41,096 bases of DNA from positions 313,370 through 354,465 of the forward strand of contig NW_014577172.1 of the NCBI RefSeq assembly GCF_000485595.1. The letters are read 5' to 3'. Positions within the stretch are counted from its first letter, which is position 1, and the number at the start of each line of letters is the position of its first letter. Below, one piece after another: positions 1 through 11,170 of the stretch. Both the position numbers and the translations under genes were made by a program. This DNA comes from Priapulus caudatus (Eukaryota > Priapulida > Priapulimorpha > Priapulimorphida > Priapulidae). The notes beneath the pieces were generated by a model. It was not told the origin of the DNA, ran no database searches, and worked only from the letters and a program-made list of their open reading frames with translations.

Positions 1-110
1 GGATGGAGAAGGTTAAGTCAGATGAATTCTCATTTGCTTAAAACTTTTCAGTACATCGGAGTAAAGTATCACAGTAACAAGTAAACATTAACAGAAAGAT
101 GGTGGTTAGC
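1..110 (+). repeat. Leader of macro-repeat copy 1
   Basis: This non-satellite stretch precedes the first 18-bp array. It contains GGTTAAGTCAG, AAAACTTTTCAGTACAT and CAGTAACAAGTAAACATTAA in that order. The same words occur in the same order at about 7058-7145, directly before the second 18-bp array. The window begins inside or at the edge of this leader, so the 5' limit is unknown. Confidence 0.75.
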
Positions 111-3100
111 GAATTAGATATTATTTTAAATGCGAATTAGATGATTATTACTAGCGAATTAGATTATTATAGCAATTAGTATTATTAGCGAATTAGATAT
201 ATGATTTATGCGAATAGATAATTATTAGCGATTAGATTATTATTAGCGAATTAGATATTATTTAGCGAATTAGATATTATAGCGAATTAGCATATGTATA
301 GCGAATTAGATATTATTAGCGAATTAGATCATTATGAGCGAATTACGATATTAATTAGCGAATTAGATATTATTAGCCGGAATAATAGATATTATTAGCG
401 AATTAGATATTATTAGCCGAATTAGATATTATTAGGCGGAATTAGATATTATTAGCGAATTAGATACTATTTACGCGAATTAGATATATATTAGCCGAAT
501 TAGCATATAATAGCGGAATTAGATATTAGTAGCGAATTAGCATTTATTAGCGAATTAGATATATTAGCGAATTAGAATTATTAGCGAAATTAGATATTAT
601 TAGCCGAATTAGATATTATTAGCGAATTAGATATTATTAGCGAATTAGATATTATTAGCGAATTGAGATATTATTAGCCGAATTTAGATCATTATTAATG
701 CGAATTAGATAATTATTACGCGAATTAGATTTATTAGCGAATTTAGCCATATTTATTAGCGAATTAGATCTATTATTAGCGAATTAGATATTATTAGCGA
801 ATTAGATATTATCTAGGATTAGGATGATTATTATTGACCGAATTTATGATATTATTAGCGAAATTAGATATTATTAGCGAATTAGATATTATAGCGAATT
901 GAGATATTATAGCGAATTAGATATTAATTACGCGAATTAGATCTTATTACGCGAATTAGATTTATTAGCGGAATTAGATATGATTTAAGCGAATTAGTAT
1001 TTTAGCGAATTTAGATATTATTTAGCGAATTAGATATTATTATGCGGAATTAGAATATTATTAGCGAATTTAGATTATTAGCGAATTAGATATTATTAGG
1101 AATTAGATATTATTAAGCGAATTAGATATTATTAGCGAATTAGATATATATTAGCCGAATTTAGAATATTATTAGCGAATATAGATATTATATAGCGAAT
1201 TAGGATTATTAGCGAATTATGATATTATTAGCGAATTAGATATTATTAGCGAATTAGATATTATTAGCGAATTTAGATATTATTAGCGAATTTAGCATAT
1301 TATTAGCGAATTAGATTTATTAGCGAATAGATGATTAATTAGCGAATTAGATGATTAGTTACGGAATTAAGATGATTAGTTAGCGAATTAGTATTAATTA
1401 GCGAGATTAGATATTATTATGCGAATTAGATTTTTAGGACGCGAATTTAGATATATTAGGCGAATTAGATATTATTACGAAATTAGATATTATTAGCGAA
1501 TTAGATATTATTAGCGAATATATATTAGTTCATAGCGAAATTAGATATTATTTAGCGAATTAGATATTATTAGCGAATTAGATATTATTAGGCGAATTTA
1601 ATATCTAGCGAATTAAGATATTATTACGCCGAATTAGGATATTATTAGCCGATTTAGATATTATTAGCGATTAGATATTATTACAGCGAATTAGATATTA
1701 TTAGCGATTTAGATATTTATTAGCGAATTAGATATTAATTAGCCGAATTAGATATTATTGCGAATTAGATATTATTAGCGAATTAGATATTATTAGCGGA
1801 ATTAGATATTATTAGCGAATTACGATATTATTAGCGAATTAGAGATATTAGCGAATTAGCTATTATTAGACGAATTAGATATTGATTAGCGAATTAGATA
1901 TTATTTAGCGAATTAGATATTATAGCCGAATTAGATATTATTAGCCGAATTAGATATTAATAGCCGAATAGATATTTATTACAGCGAATTAGATATTATT
2001 AAGCGAATTAGATTTATTAGCGAATTAATATTATTAGCCATAGATATTAATTAGCCGAATTAGATATTATTAGCCGAATAGATATATTATGGCCGAATTA
2101 GATTTTATTAGCGAATTAGATATTATAGCGAATTAGTTTATTACGGAAATAGATTATTTCTTAGCGAATTAGATATATTAGCGAATAGATATTATTAGCG
2201 AATTAGATATTATAGCGAATTAGATATTATTAGCGAATTAGTATTATTACGGAATCTAGATTGATTAATTAGCGAATTAGATATTATTAGCGATTAGATA
2301 TTATTAGCGAATTAGATATTTATTACGCGAATATTAGATATTATTAGGAATTTAGATATTCATTAGCCGAATCTAGATATTTATTTAGCGAATTACGATA
2401 TTTTACGCGAATTAGAATTATTTAGCGAATTAGATATTAATAGCCGAATTATATATTATTAGCCGAATTAGCATATTTTATTATTGCGAATTAGATATTA
2501 TTAGCGAATTAGATATTATTAATGCGAATTTAGATATCTATTAGCGAATTAGATCATTATTAGCGGAATTCTTAATATTTATTAGCGAATTAGATATTAT
2601 TAACGCGAATTAGATATATTAGCGAATTAGATATTATTGCGAATTAGATATTATAGCAATTAGCATATTATTCAGCCGAATTAGATTTTAGCCGAAATTA
2701 GATATTTTGTAGCGAAATTAGATATTATTAGCGAAATTTAGATCATTATTAGCGAATTAGATGATTATTAGCGAATTAGATTTATTACGCGAATTAGATA
2801 TTATTATTGGCGAATAATACTTATTTAGCGAATTAGATTATTATTAGCGAATTAGATATTATTAGGCGAATTAGATATTATTACGAATTAGAATTATTTA
2901 GCGAATTAGATATTATTAGGAATTGATATTATTACGCGATAGATATTATTAGCGAATTAGATATCTATTAGCGAATTAGATATTATTAGCGAATTAGATA
3001 TTATTAGCGAATTAGGAATTTTATTTTTTAATTTTAAGCGAAAATTTAAAGGTCATTATTAGCGAATTAGATATTATTAGCGAATTAGATATTATTATGC

Positions 3101-4712
3101 CGAATTAGATATTATTAGCGAATTAGATATTATTAGCGAATTAGATATTTATTTAGCGAATTACGATATTATTAGCGAATTAGATATTTTAGCCGAATTA
3201 GATATTATTAAGCGAATTTAGATATTATTTAGCGACATTAGATCAATTTTCATTACTGCGAATTATGATATTATTAGCGAATTATATTATGTAGCGAATT
3301 AGATATTATTAGCGAATTAGATTAATTATTAGCGAATTAGATATTTAGCGAATTAGATATTCAATTAGCGAATTAGATATTATAGCGAATTACGATATTA
3401 TTATGCCCGAATTAGATATCTTATTAGCGATTAATATTATTTAAGCGAATTAGATAGTTATAGCGAATTAGATATTCATTAGCCGAATTAGATATTGATT
3501 AGCGAATTAGATATTATTATGCGAATTTAGATATTATTAGCGAGATTTAGATATTATTAGCCGAATTTAGATATTATTAGCGAATTAGATCATCTATTGC
3601 GAATTAGATATTATTATGCCGAATAGATATTATTAGCGAAATTCAGATATTATTAGCGAATTAGATAATTAATTTAGCGAATTAGATATTATTATGCTGA
3701 ATTAGATATTATTAGCGAATTACGATATGTATTAGCGAATTAGATATATCATTAGCGAAATTACCCCCGATATTATTAGCGAATTAGAAATAATTATTAG
3801 CGAATTAGATTATTATAGCGAATATAGATATTATTAGCGAATTAGATATTGATTAGCGGAATTAGATATTATTAGCGAATTAGATATTATTTAGCGAATT
3901 ACGATATCTTTAGCGAATTAGATATTATAGCGAAATATAGATATTATTTAGGCGAATTTAGATATTGATTAGCGAATTAGATCATTATTAGGCAATATAT
4001 AGATAATTATTAGCGAATTAGTAATCATTATTAAGCGAATAAATTAAGATAATTAATTTTAGCGAATTTAGACTAATATTAAGCGAAATTAGGGTATGAT
4101 TAGCGAATTAGAAATATTATTAGCGAAATTAAGATATTAATTGGAAGACCAGAATTTAGATATTATTAGCAGAATTAGTATTATATACGAATGATAGATA
4201 TTATTAGCGGAATAGAATATTAGTTAGCCGAATTAGATAATTCATTAGGCTGAATTACGATAATTATATTAGCGAATTAAGATTGATTAATTTAACGATA
4301 TTAAGATATATATTAGCACGACATTAAATTTACTTAAGCGAATTAGAATTATTATTATTAGCGAAATTAGTGAATTATAGAAGCGCGAGAAGATTAGATA
4401 ATTATATAGCCGAAATTAGATATTAGTTAAGCGAATTGATATTATTAGCGAATCTAGATGGATTAATTAGCGAATTAAGATATTATTGAGCGATGATTAA
4501 GATATTATTAGAGCGAAGGTGTAGATATTTATTAAGCGGATTAGATAATTCATTAGCGAAATTAGCATATTATTATGCGGCATTAGCTATTATTAACGAT
4601 TAGATATTTCATATCAGCGAATTAGTATATTATTAGGGCGATTAGATATTTTAGCGAAATTAGATATTATTAGCGAATGTAGGAATTATGGTAATTAAGG
4701 GCGAATTAGATG
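111..4712. repeat. 18-bp AT-rich satellite array, copy 1
   Basis: About 4.6 kb of head-to-tail units close to GCGAATTAGATATTATTA. Variants are mostly one-base insertions or deletions (GCCGAATTAG, GCGAATTTAG, GCGAATTACGAT, TATTATGCG) rather than substitutions. Every unit contains TAG or TAA, so no coding potential exists. The last ~700 bp (about 4000-4700) is the most degenerate part, as expected at an array edge. I see no gene within it. Confidence 0.93.
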
Positions 4713-4795
4713 AACTTATCTGGAGATAAGTAAATAATCGGAATCGCCGCTACGCGTCGTTTCCTGCGCATATAAAATAAAGATGAATAATGGCG
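4713..4795. repeat. Short unique spacer shared by both macro-repeat copies
   Basis: The piece contains CGCTACGCGTCGTTTCC followed by CGC, ATATAAAATAAA and GATGAATAAT. A near copy lies at 9340-9385 (CGCTACGTCGTTTCCGCGG, then ATATAAAATAAATGAATA). In both places it sits between AT-rich satellite-derived DNA and GT-rich DNA, which supports a large tandem duplication. Confidence 0.6.
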
Positions 4796-4918
4796 CGTGT
4801 GTGCTGTGTGCCGCGTGTGTGAATGTGTGTGTGAGCAGTGTGTGTGTGTGTGTGGTGTGATGTGTCTGCTCTGCGCGCGTGATGGTTGAAGTGTGTGTAT
4901 GTGTGGAAGGAGAAGCTG

Positions 4919-4953
<35 letters not shown>

Positions 4954-5048
4954 GTGTGGTGTGGGTGTACCGTGATAGTGTGTGTGTGCTGTCTGCGCGC
5001 GTGTGTTTGTGCATGTGTGTATGTGTGGTGTGGGTGTGTGTGAGATGA

Positions 5049-5082
<34 letters not shown>

Positions 5083-5095
5083 GCCGGATCGTGTG
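4796..5095. repeat. GT-rich microsatellite tract
   Basis: Interrupted (GT)n, including pure runs around 4921-4951 and 5054-5079. The alternating purine-pyrimidine composition could adopt Z-DNA. Open frames here encode only Cys-Val or His-Thr runs and are artefacts. Confidence 0.9.
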
Positions 5096-6540
5096 TGTGT
5101 GTGTGTAGGCCTGTTGCGCTGCGTGGGATGGACTGTGTGCGTGTTGTGGATGCGCGAGTGGCGGTATGTTTTGTGCTCTCTGGCGTGCGTGTGGGCGTGC
5201 GTATGTTTGTGGAAGCTGTCTTGGGCGTGCGTCGATGCGCGTGCGTATGTTTTGTGTCTGTGGGCGTTGCGTGTGCGCGTGCGTACGTTTTGTGTCTGCT
5301 GGGCGCTCGCGCGTGTGGCGTGCGCTATGTTTGTGTCTGTGGGCGTTCGGTCTGATGGGACTGCGCTGGAGGGCGTGCGTATGTTGAGTGTCTTGTGGCG
5401 CCTGCGTCGTGCCGCAGTGCGTATGTTTGTGTCTAGATAGGGCGTGCTAGTGCGCGTGCGTATGTTTGTGTCTGTCGGGCGTGCGTGTGGCGCGTGGTAT
5501 GTTTGTGTCTGTTGGGCCGTGGTAACGCACGTTGAGCGTCGTGCGCGTGGCGTATGTTAATGTGTCTGGTGTGCGTTGCGTCCGTGCGGCCGTGCGTATG
5601 TTCTGTGTGTCTGTCGGGCGCTGGCGTTCGTGCGCGTGCGCTGATTGGTTTTTTGGTTTGTTTTCCGTTCACTTTTTTGTTGGGGGGGGCGGCGTGCGTG
5701 TGCGCGTGACGTAGTGTTTTGTGTCTGGAGGCGTGGTGTGCGCGTGGCGTATGTTTGTGATCTGTGGCGCGTTGCGTTGCTGTGCGCGTGCGTATGTTTG
5801 TGTCTGTGTGGCGTGCGTGTGCGGCGTGCGTTATTGGTTTGTGTCCTGTGGCGTTGCGTGTTCGCGCTGCGTATGTTTGTGTCTGTGGGCGTGCGTTGTG
5901 CGCGTGCCGTATGTTGTGCGCTGCTGGGCGTGGCGTGTGCGCTGTGCGGATCGTTTGGTCCTGTGGGCGCTGCGTTGTGCGCGCGTATGTTGTGTCTGTG
6001 GGCGTGGCCCGAGCGCGTTGCCGTCTCGTGCGCTGTGCGGTTATGTTTGTGTCTGTGGCGTTGCCGTGTGCTGCGTGCGATATGTTTGTGTCTGTGGTGC
6101 ATTTGCGTTGGTGCGGCGTGCCGTGATATGTTTGGTCTGTGGGCAGTGCGTGTTGCGCCGTGCGGTATGTGTGCCGGTCTGTGCGGCGTGCGTCTGTGGC
6201 GCGTGCGCTATGTTTGTGTCGTGTGGGCGTGCGCTGAGTTGATGCGCGTGCGTATGTTTGTGTCTGTGGGGTGCGTGTGCGCAGTGCGGTATGTTTAGTG
6301 TCTTGTGGGCGTGCGTGCATCGTGCGGCGTGCGCGATATGTTTTTGTGTCTGTGGGCGTGCGTGTTGCGCGTCGCGTATGTTTTGTGTCTTGTGGGCGTG
6401 GCCGTGTGCGCGTGCGTATGTTTGTGCGTCTGCTGGGCTGGTGCGTGTTGCGCGTGCGTATGTTTGTGTCTGTGGGCGTGGCTGTGCTGCGCGTGACGTA
6501 TGTTTGTGTTCTGTGGGCGTGGCGTCGTGCCGGGGAGGAT
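5096..6540. repeat. 36-bp GC-rich minisatellite, copy 1
   Basis: A repeating unit of about 36 bp contains GTATGTTTGTGTCTGTGGGC followed by GCGTGCGTGTGCGCGTGC. It recurs roughly forty times with many one-base indels. The unit length is a multiple of three and it lacks stops, which explains the long overlapping frames on both strands (for example 5433-6572 minus and 5645-6298 plus). A non-repeat interruption with a run of eight G lies around 5642-5700. I do not regard any frame as a gene. Confidence 0.85.
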
Positions 6541-6915
6541 GAAAGTGTGAGACACGAGGAGGAAAGGAGCACGGGAAGCGGAGCGGGTAATGTTTAGGAG
6601 TAGTGTCTAATAGCAGGCAGACGCGTTGCGTACTTGTCGCGCGTGCGTATGTTTGTGCTCTGTTGGGCGGTGCGTACCGTGACGCGTGACGTATGTTGTG
6701 TCTGTGGGCGTGCGTCTATTGTGCGCGGTGCGGGTATGTCATATGTGTCTGTGGGCGTTGCGTTCGTCGCTGTGGTTGTTGTTAGTCTGTGGGCGTGGAG
6801 AGAGACGAGACCGAGCGTGTGCGCCAGCTGCGTAGGATGTTTGTGTCTGAGGGCGTCGCGTGTGCGCGGGAGAGGGAGGAGGATGGCTATGTTTGTGATC
6901 TGTGGCCCGTGGAGC
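6541..6915. repeat. Degenerate end of the 36-bp minisatellite with a purine-rich interruption
   Basis: 6541-6635 is purine-rich and non-repetitive. From about 6640 the GTATGTTTGTG...GGGCG motif returns in poorly conserved form up to about 6905. It is the fading edge of the minisatellite. Confidence 0.6.
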
Positions 6916-7051
6916 GACTGTGTGTACGTCTTGGAGCGCATTCTCTAATCCAGCGTAATTAACAATGCAATCATTGCGCCGTAGGTTTATAACTAACAAC
7001 AGATGATAATAAATAGTTTTGCGTCGTTAGACTTTAATTTATTAAGGCTAT
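6916..7051. repeat. AT-rich closing segment of macro-repeat copy 1
   Basis: Contains TTTATAACTAAC, AATAAATAGTTTTG and TTAGACTTTAATTTATTA. A similar series (GTAAACTAACTTCATG, AAATAAATATTAGTTTAG, TAGACTTAATAACTTA) is found at 10697-10764, at the end of copy 2. It marks the junction between the two macro-units. Confidence 0.5.
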
Positions 7052-7160
7052 TATTGGAAGGTTAAGTCAGTATGAGATTTCCCTCATTTTTTAAAACTTT
7101 TCAGTACATGCGAGTAGTCATCCAGTAACAAGTAAACATTAACCATAGGAGATGCTGGGA
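7052..7160 (+). repeat. Leader of macro-repeat copy 2
   Basis: Shares GGTTAAGTCAG, AAAACTTTTCAGTACAT and CAGTAACAAGTAAACATTAA with positions 10-93, in the same order and spacing, and again leads directly into the 18-bp satellite. Confidence 0.75.
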
Positions 7161-8825
7161 GGTAGCCGAATTTAGATGATTATTACGCCGAATTAGATAT
7201 TATCTAGCCCGAATTATAATTATTAGCGATATTAGATATTATTAGCGAATTAGCATATTATTAGCGGAATTAGATATTATTAGCCGAATTAGATATTTAA
7301 AAATTATGCGAATTAGATGGAATTATTAGCGAATTACGATATTATTAGCCGAATTAGCATATTCATTAGCGAATTAGATGAATTGATTAGCGGGAATATA
7401 GCTATTCATTATGCCGGCGATCCTCAGATATTATTAGCCGACATTAAGCATATTCATTAGCGATATTAGCATATTATTTTAGGCGAATTAGAATATTATT
7501 AGCCGATCTAGAATATTATTAGCCGAAGTGTAAGATATTATTTAGCGACAATTAAGATTATTATTAGCCGAATTAGATATTATTAGCGAATTAGATATTT
7601 ATTTAGCGAATTAGGATATTATTAGCGAATTAGAGTATTATTCAGCGAATTAGATCCTCTCATTCGCCGAATTAGATATTAATTGCGAATTAGATATTCA
7701 TTAGCGAATTAGAATATTATTTAGCGAATTAGAGATATTTATGTAGCGAATTAGATATTATTAGCGATTAGACGTGATCTATTAGGAATTAGATATTAAT
7801 TAGCGAATTAGGCGCATATTAATTAGAACGAGAATTAGCATATTATCCTTCGCGAATTAGATATTATTAGCGATTAGATCATTATTACGCGAATTAGATT
7901 ATCTTTAGCGAATTAGATATTATTAGGAGCGACAGAGTTAGATATCTTATTATAGCGATTAGATATTCATGAGCGAATAGATATGATTAGCGAATTAGAT
8001 ATTATTAGCGAATTAGAGAGTTAATTAGCGAATTAGGATATTCATCTAGCGATTAGCATATTATGTGCGATTGATATTATTAGCGAGATTAGATATTATT
8101 AGGACGAAGGAAGTGATAGAGGAGATATATTAGCGAATGGTAGGATCATTATTTAGCGATGAAGTATGGAGCAAGTAGTGGTGAGGATTAGGGCCGAGGA
8201 AATTAGATGATTATTACTGCGAATTAGATCATTATTAATGCCGAATTAGATATTATTAGCGAATTAGACTATATAGCGAATTAGGAATGATTAATTTAGC
8301 GGGGATTAGATATTATTAGCCGAATTAGATATTATATTACGGGGCGAATTAGTCTTTTACGCCGAATTAGATATTATGGGTAGCCGAATAGGTAGTTAAT
8401 TAGCGAATTAGATATTATTAGCGAAGTTCGATATTCATTAGGCGAATTAAGATATTATTAGCGAATTAGAGATATTATTAGCGAATAGATATCATTAGCG
8501 ACATTAAGATATATATTAAGCGAAGTGTAAGATATTATTTAGCGAATTAGATATTATTACGCAGAATTAGATATTATTAGCCGAGATTACGATTAATGAC
8601 TTAGCGAATTAAGATATTATTAGCGATTAGATGATTTTAGCGAATTAGATATTTTAGGGAATATTAGATATTATTAGCGGAATATACAGATATTGAATTA
8701 TGCGGAAGAATTAGATATTATTAAAAGCGAGGATATAAAGATTGAGATTAGCGCGAATTAGATATTATTACGCGATTACGTGCGAACTTATTTAGCGATA
8801 TTAGATATTATTACAGACGAATTAG
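7161..8825. repeat. 18-bp AT-rich satellite array, copy 2
   Basis: About 1.7 kb of the same GCGAATTAGATATTATTA family as copy 1. It is shorter and more degenerate, with interruptions near 7300, 7420 and 8100-8200 where units are hard to recognise. No gene is visible. Confidence 0.9.
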
Positions 8826-8855
8826 ATGGAGAAAAGAGGAAGAAGAACGAGGAGA

Positions 8856-8896
<41 letters not shown>

Positions 8897-8990
8897 CTGA
8901 CGAGCCGGAGACGAGAGAGAAAAAGAGAGATGCATTGAGAGAAGAGAGAGAGCGAGATGAGAGATAGCAGAGAGAGGAGAGAGAGATGGA
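8826..8990. repeat. GA-rich microsatellite
   Basis: Purine tract with a pure (GA)n run at about 8860-8890 and interrupted (GA) up to 8990. It directly abuts the end of satellite copy 2. The frame on the other strand is a Ser-Leu run and is not a gene. Confidence 0.9.
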
Positions 8991-9395
8991 TCCGGGGCCC
9001 AGCTCTGATTAAAGCGAATTAAGAAATGTAACACTGTGTTAAAACTCATGTACACTTAAGAGACAATATTTGGTCAAATCATGATTGTATTTTATCGCGC
9101 GCCATCCTCTGCAGCTTTATTAGACCTCAAATTCTTTTAATTATATCAAGAGAAAATTAGATTATGTAATCCCTAGCTGCGATTTTCGCGCTTATTTGTC
9201 ACTGGGAAGGTTAGCGCGAATTAGATGATTACATTTTTTTAGATGGCGATAACGTGCGTCCAAGAAAAGCGGATCTTTCATATGATCGTAGTATTACATG
9301 TCGGCGCGACTTCATTAGACTTATTATTGCGTAAATAAATTCGACGCGCTACGTCGTTTCCGCGGATATATAAAATAAATGAATATATATATATA
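8991..9395. other. Mostly unique spacer with satellite remnants
   Basis: Contains isolated fragments of the 18-bp family (AAAGCGAATTAAG near 9012 and GCGCGAATTAGATGATTA near 9213), then the spacer shared with copy 1 (9340-9385) and an (AT)n run near 9382-9398. No gene recognised. Confidence 0.5.
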
Positions 9396-9422
9396 TGTTG
9401 CTGTGCTGTGTGCGTGTTCGTG

Positions 9423-9453
<31 letters not shown>

Positions 9454-10414
9454 TTGTCATGAAATACTGGACGCCGCGTGTGTTTGCTGGTTTTCACTGC
9501 GATAGTACTTTTGTTGTGCTGGTGTGTGTGTTCGAACGAGAGCATGAAAATTGTTGAATGTTTTGAGACTGTTGGTAGTGTGTGGTGTGGTGCTTGGCGC
9601 ATGGCCGCGCGGTGGGTGGTGATTTCTCTGGCTCGTGTAACTGCGTGCGCGTGCCGCTCGTCTAACCTCTGTCTGTCGTGCGTGCGGCCACATTTTATTT
9701 GTAAATTACTATTGCCCCAAAAATGATGTGTTATCAACAGACTTGCAAAAATCTGTCTTGTTGATGGGTGAACACGGTTGTGGGCCGGCTGTGTGTAGTC
9801 GTGTGTGTATGTGTGTGGTCTGTGCGTGTGTGTGGTGTGTGTGTGTTGTCTTCTAGCGCTGCGCTTGTGTGTTTTTGGTTCGGTGCTGTTCAGTTTTGTG
9901 GTGATTGATGTTCTCGCTGTAGTGTCTACTGGGTGTGACTGATCGTGGTGGCCTGTGCCGCTGAATTATGTTAACCATGATGTAGTGACCTCAGGTCGAC
10001 TTTCGACCGTGTGTGGGTCCAGCGTTTTGTGGTGGATCGAGAACTCGTTGTGTAGTGGGAATGAAATCCTGTGGACCGCGAATTTCAGTGAATGTCGCTG
10101 CTTGTGTCGCATAGTGTCCTCGATGTTTGCGGGTGAAGTGTAGTAGATGACTGTGTGTGCTCGCGCTCAGTGAGACGTGTGCTGACGTGAGCGGTGAGGA
10201 GGAGGCCGATGTGTGTGTGTGTGTGTGTGTGTGTGGTGGATAATAGTGGCGAGGAGAGGAGTAGTGTGTGTGTGTGTGTGGGAGGGTAGTGGTGGGCGAG
10301 AGGGGACGAGGGAGGAAGAGATGGAGAGAGAGAGAGAGAAAGATTTAGAGACTGTGTCGGAGTAGATCGTGTGGATCGTGCATGTGAGCGGCGGGTAGGG
10401 CGGACGTGCGGCGG
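9396..10414. repeat. GT-rich segment of macro-repeat copy 2
   Basis: Includes (GT)n at about 9419-9450, scattered GT-rich DNA around 9780-9850, (GT)n at 10209-10234 and 10265-10280, and (GA)n at 10325-10338. The interval 9450-10140 is of mixed composition. Short open frames in it match no family I recognise. Confidence 0.7.
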
Positions 10415-10560
10415 TGGGGCTGTGGGTGCGCCGTGCGTATGTTTGTATGTCTGTAGGGTGCGTGATGCGCCGTTGCGTATGTTGTGTGTGGCTGGTGGCA
10501 TGCGTGCGTCCGGATGCGCTGCGGAGGGGTGAGATATGCTTTGTGTCTGTGGGCGTGGGT
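10415..10560. repeat. 36-bp minisatellite remnant, copy 2
   Basis: About four degenerate units with GCGTATGTTTGT, TGCGTATGTTGTGTG and TTTGTGTCTGTGGGCG. This is the same family as 5096-6540 and supports the duplicated macro-unit. The array here is about ten times shorter. Confidence 0.7.
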
Positions 10561-10764
10561 AGAAAGAGAGATGGAGTGCGGATGCCGATTGATGTGCTGT
10601 ACGTGTTGGAGGAGGCGCATGGCTAATGCCGGCGAATAGGCCAGTTCCTTTGCAATATCGCCGCCGCTTTCCGGTGTGGGTTTTCTTTGCAGTAACTTGT
10701 AAACTAACTTCATGTGTAAATAAATATTAGTTTAGTCTTCCGGTTGTAGACTTAATAACTTATA

Positions 10765-11106
10765 TCAATGCTGCGCTTAAATCTGTGGATGCATGTTTGG
10801 CGTCGGCTATGTATTATTTCTTCGCTCGTGCCAGGGCGGAACTCGAGCGAGGGCGCAACAGACGGGGTAGAAACCACCGTCTTCATATACCACGGGTAAT
10901 CATCCGTACGCTGCGTGGCGTAGCAACCAGTACACAATCAGATGTCAGATAATAGTTAGCGCACTAGTTGCCTTAATTTAATAACTGCATCCCATTACTG
11001 CCCTGTCGGCTGACTTGCTGAATAATCCCTGCCTCCGGCCGCTTTCATTCCGGACACCGACTGGTATGAGTATCAATGCCTAGGCCTCTTATAACGATAT
11101 GCTAAT

Positions 11107-11138
<32 letters not shown>

Positions 11139-11139
11139 C

Positions 11140-11170
<31 letters not shown>

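Noticed and set aside
111-4712. Telomeric repeat (TTAGG-like words inside the AT-rich array)
   Set aside because: TTAGG occurs only sporadically as an indel variant of the 18-bp unit, not as a pentamer array.
5433-6572. 379-residue minus-strand open frame rich in Thr, Arg and His
   Set aside because: It is the translation of the stop-free 36-bp minisatellite; overlapping frames on both strands are equally long.
111-8825. CRISPR-like array of regularly spaced repeats
   Set aside because: Units are contiguous 18-mers without unique spacers, in eukaryotic DNA.
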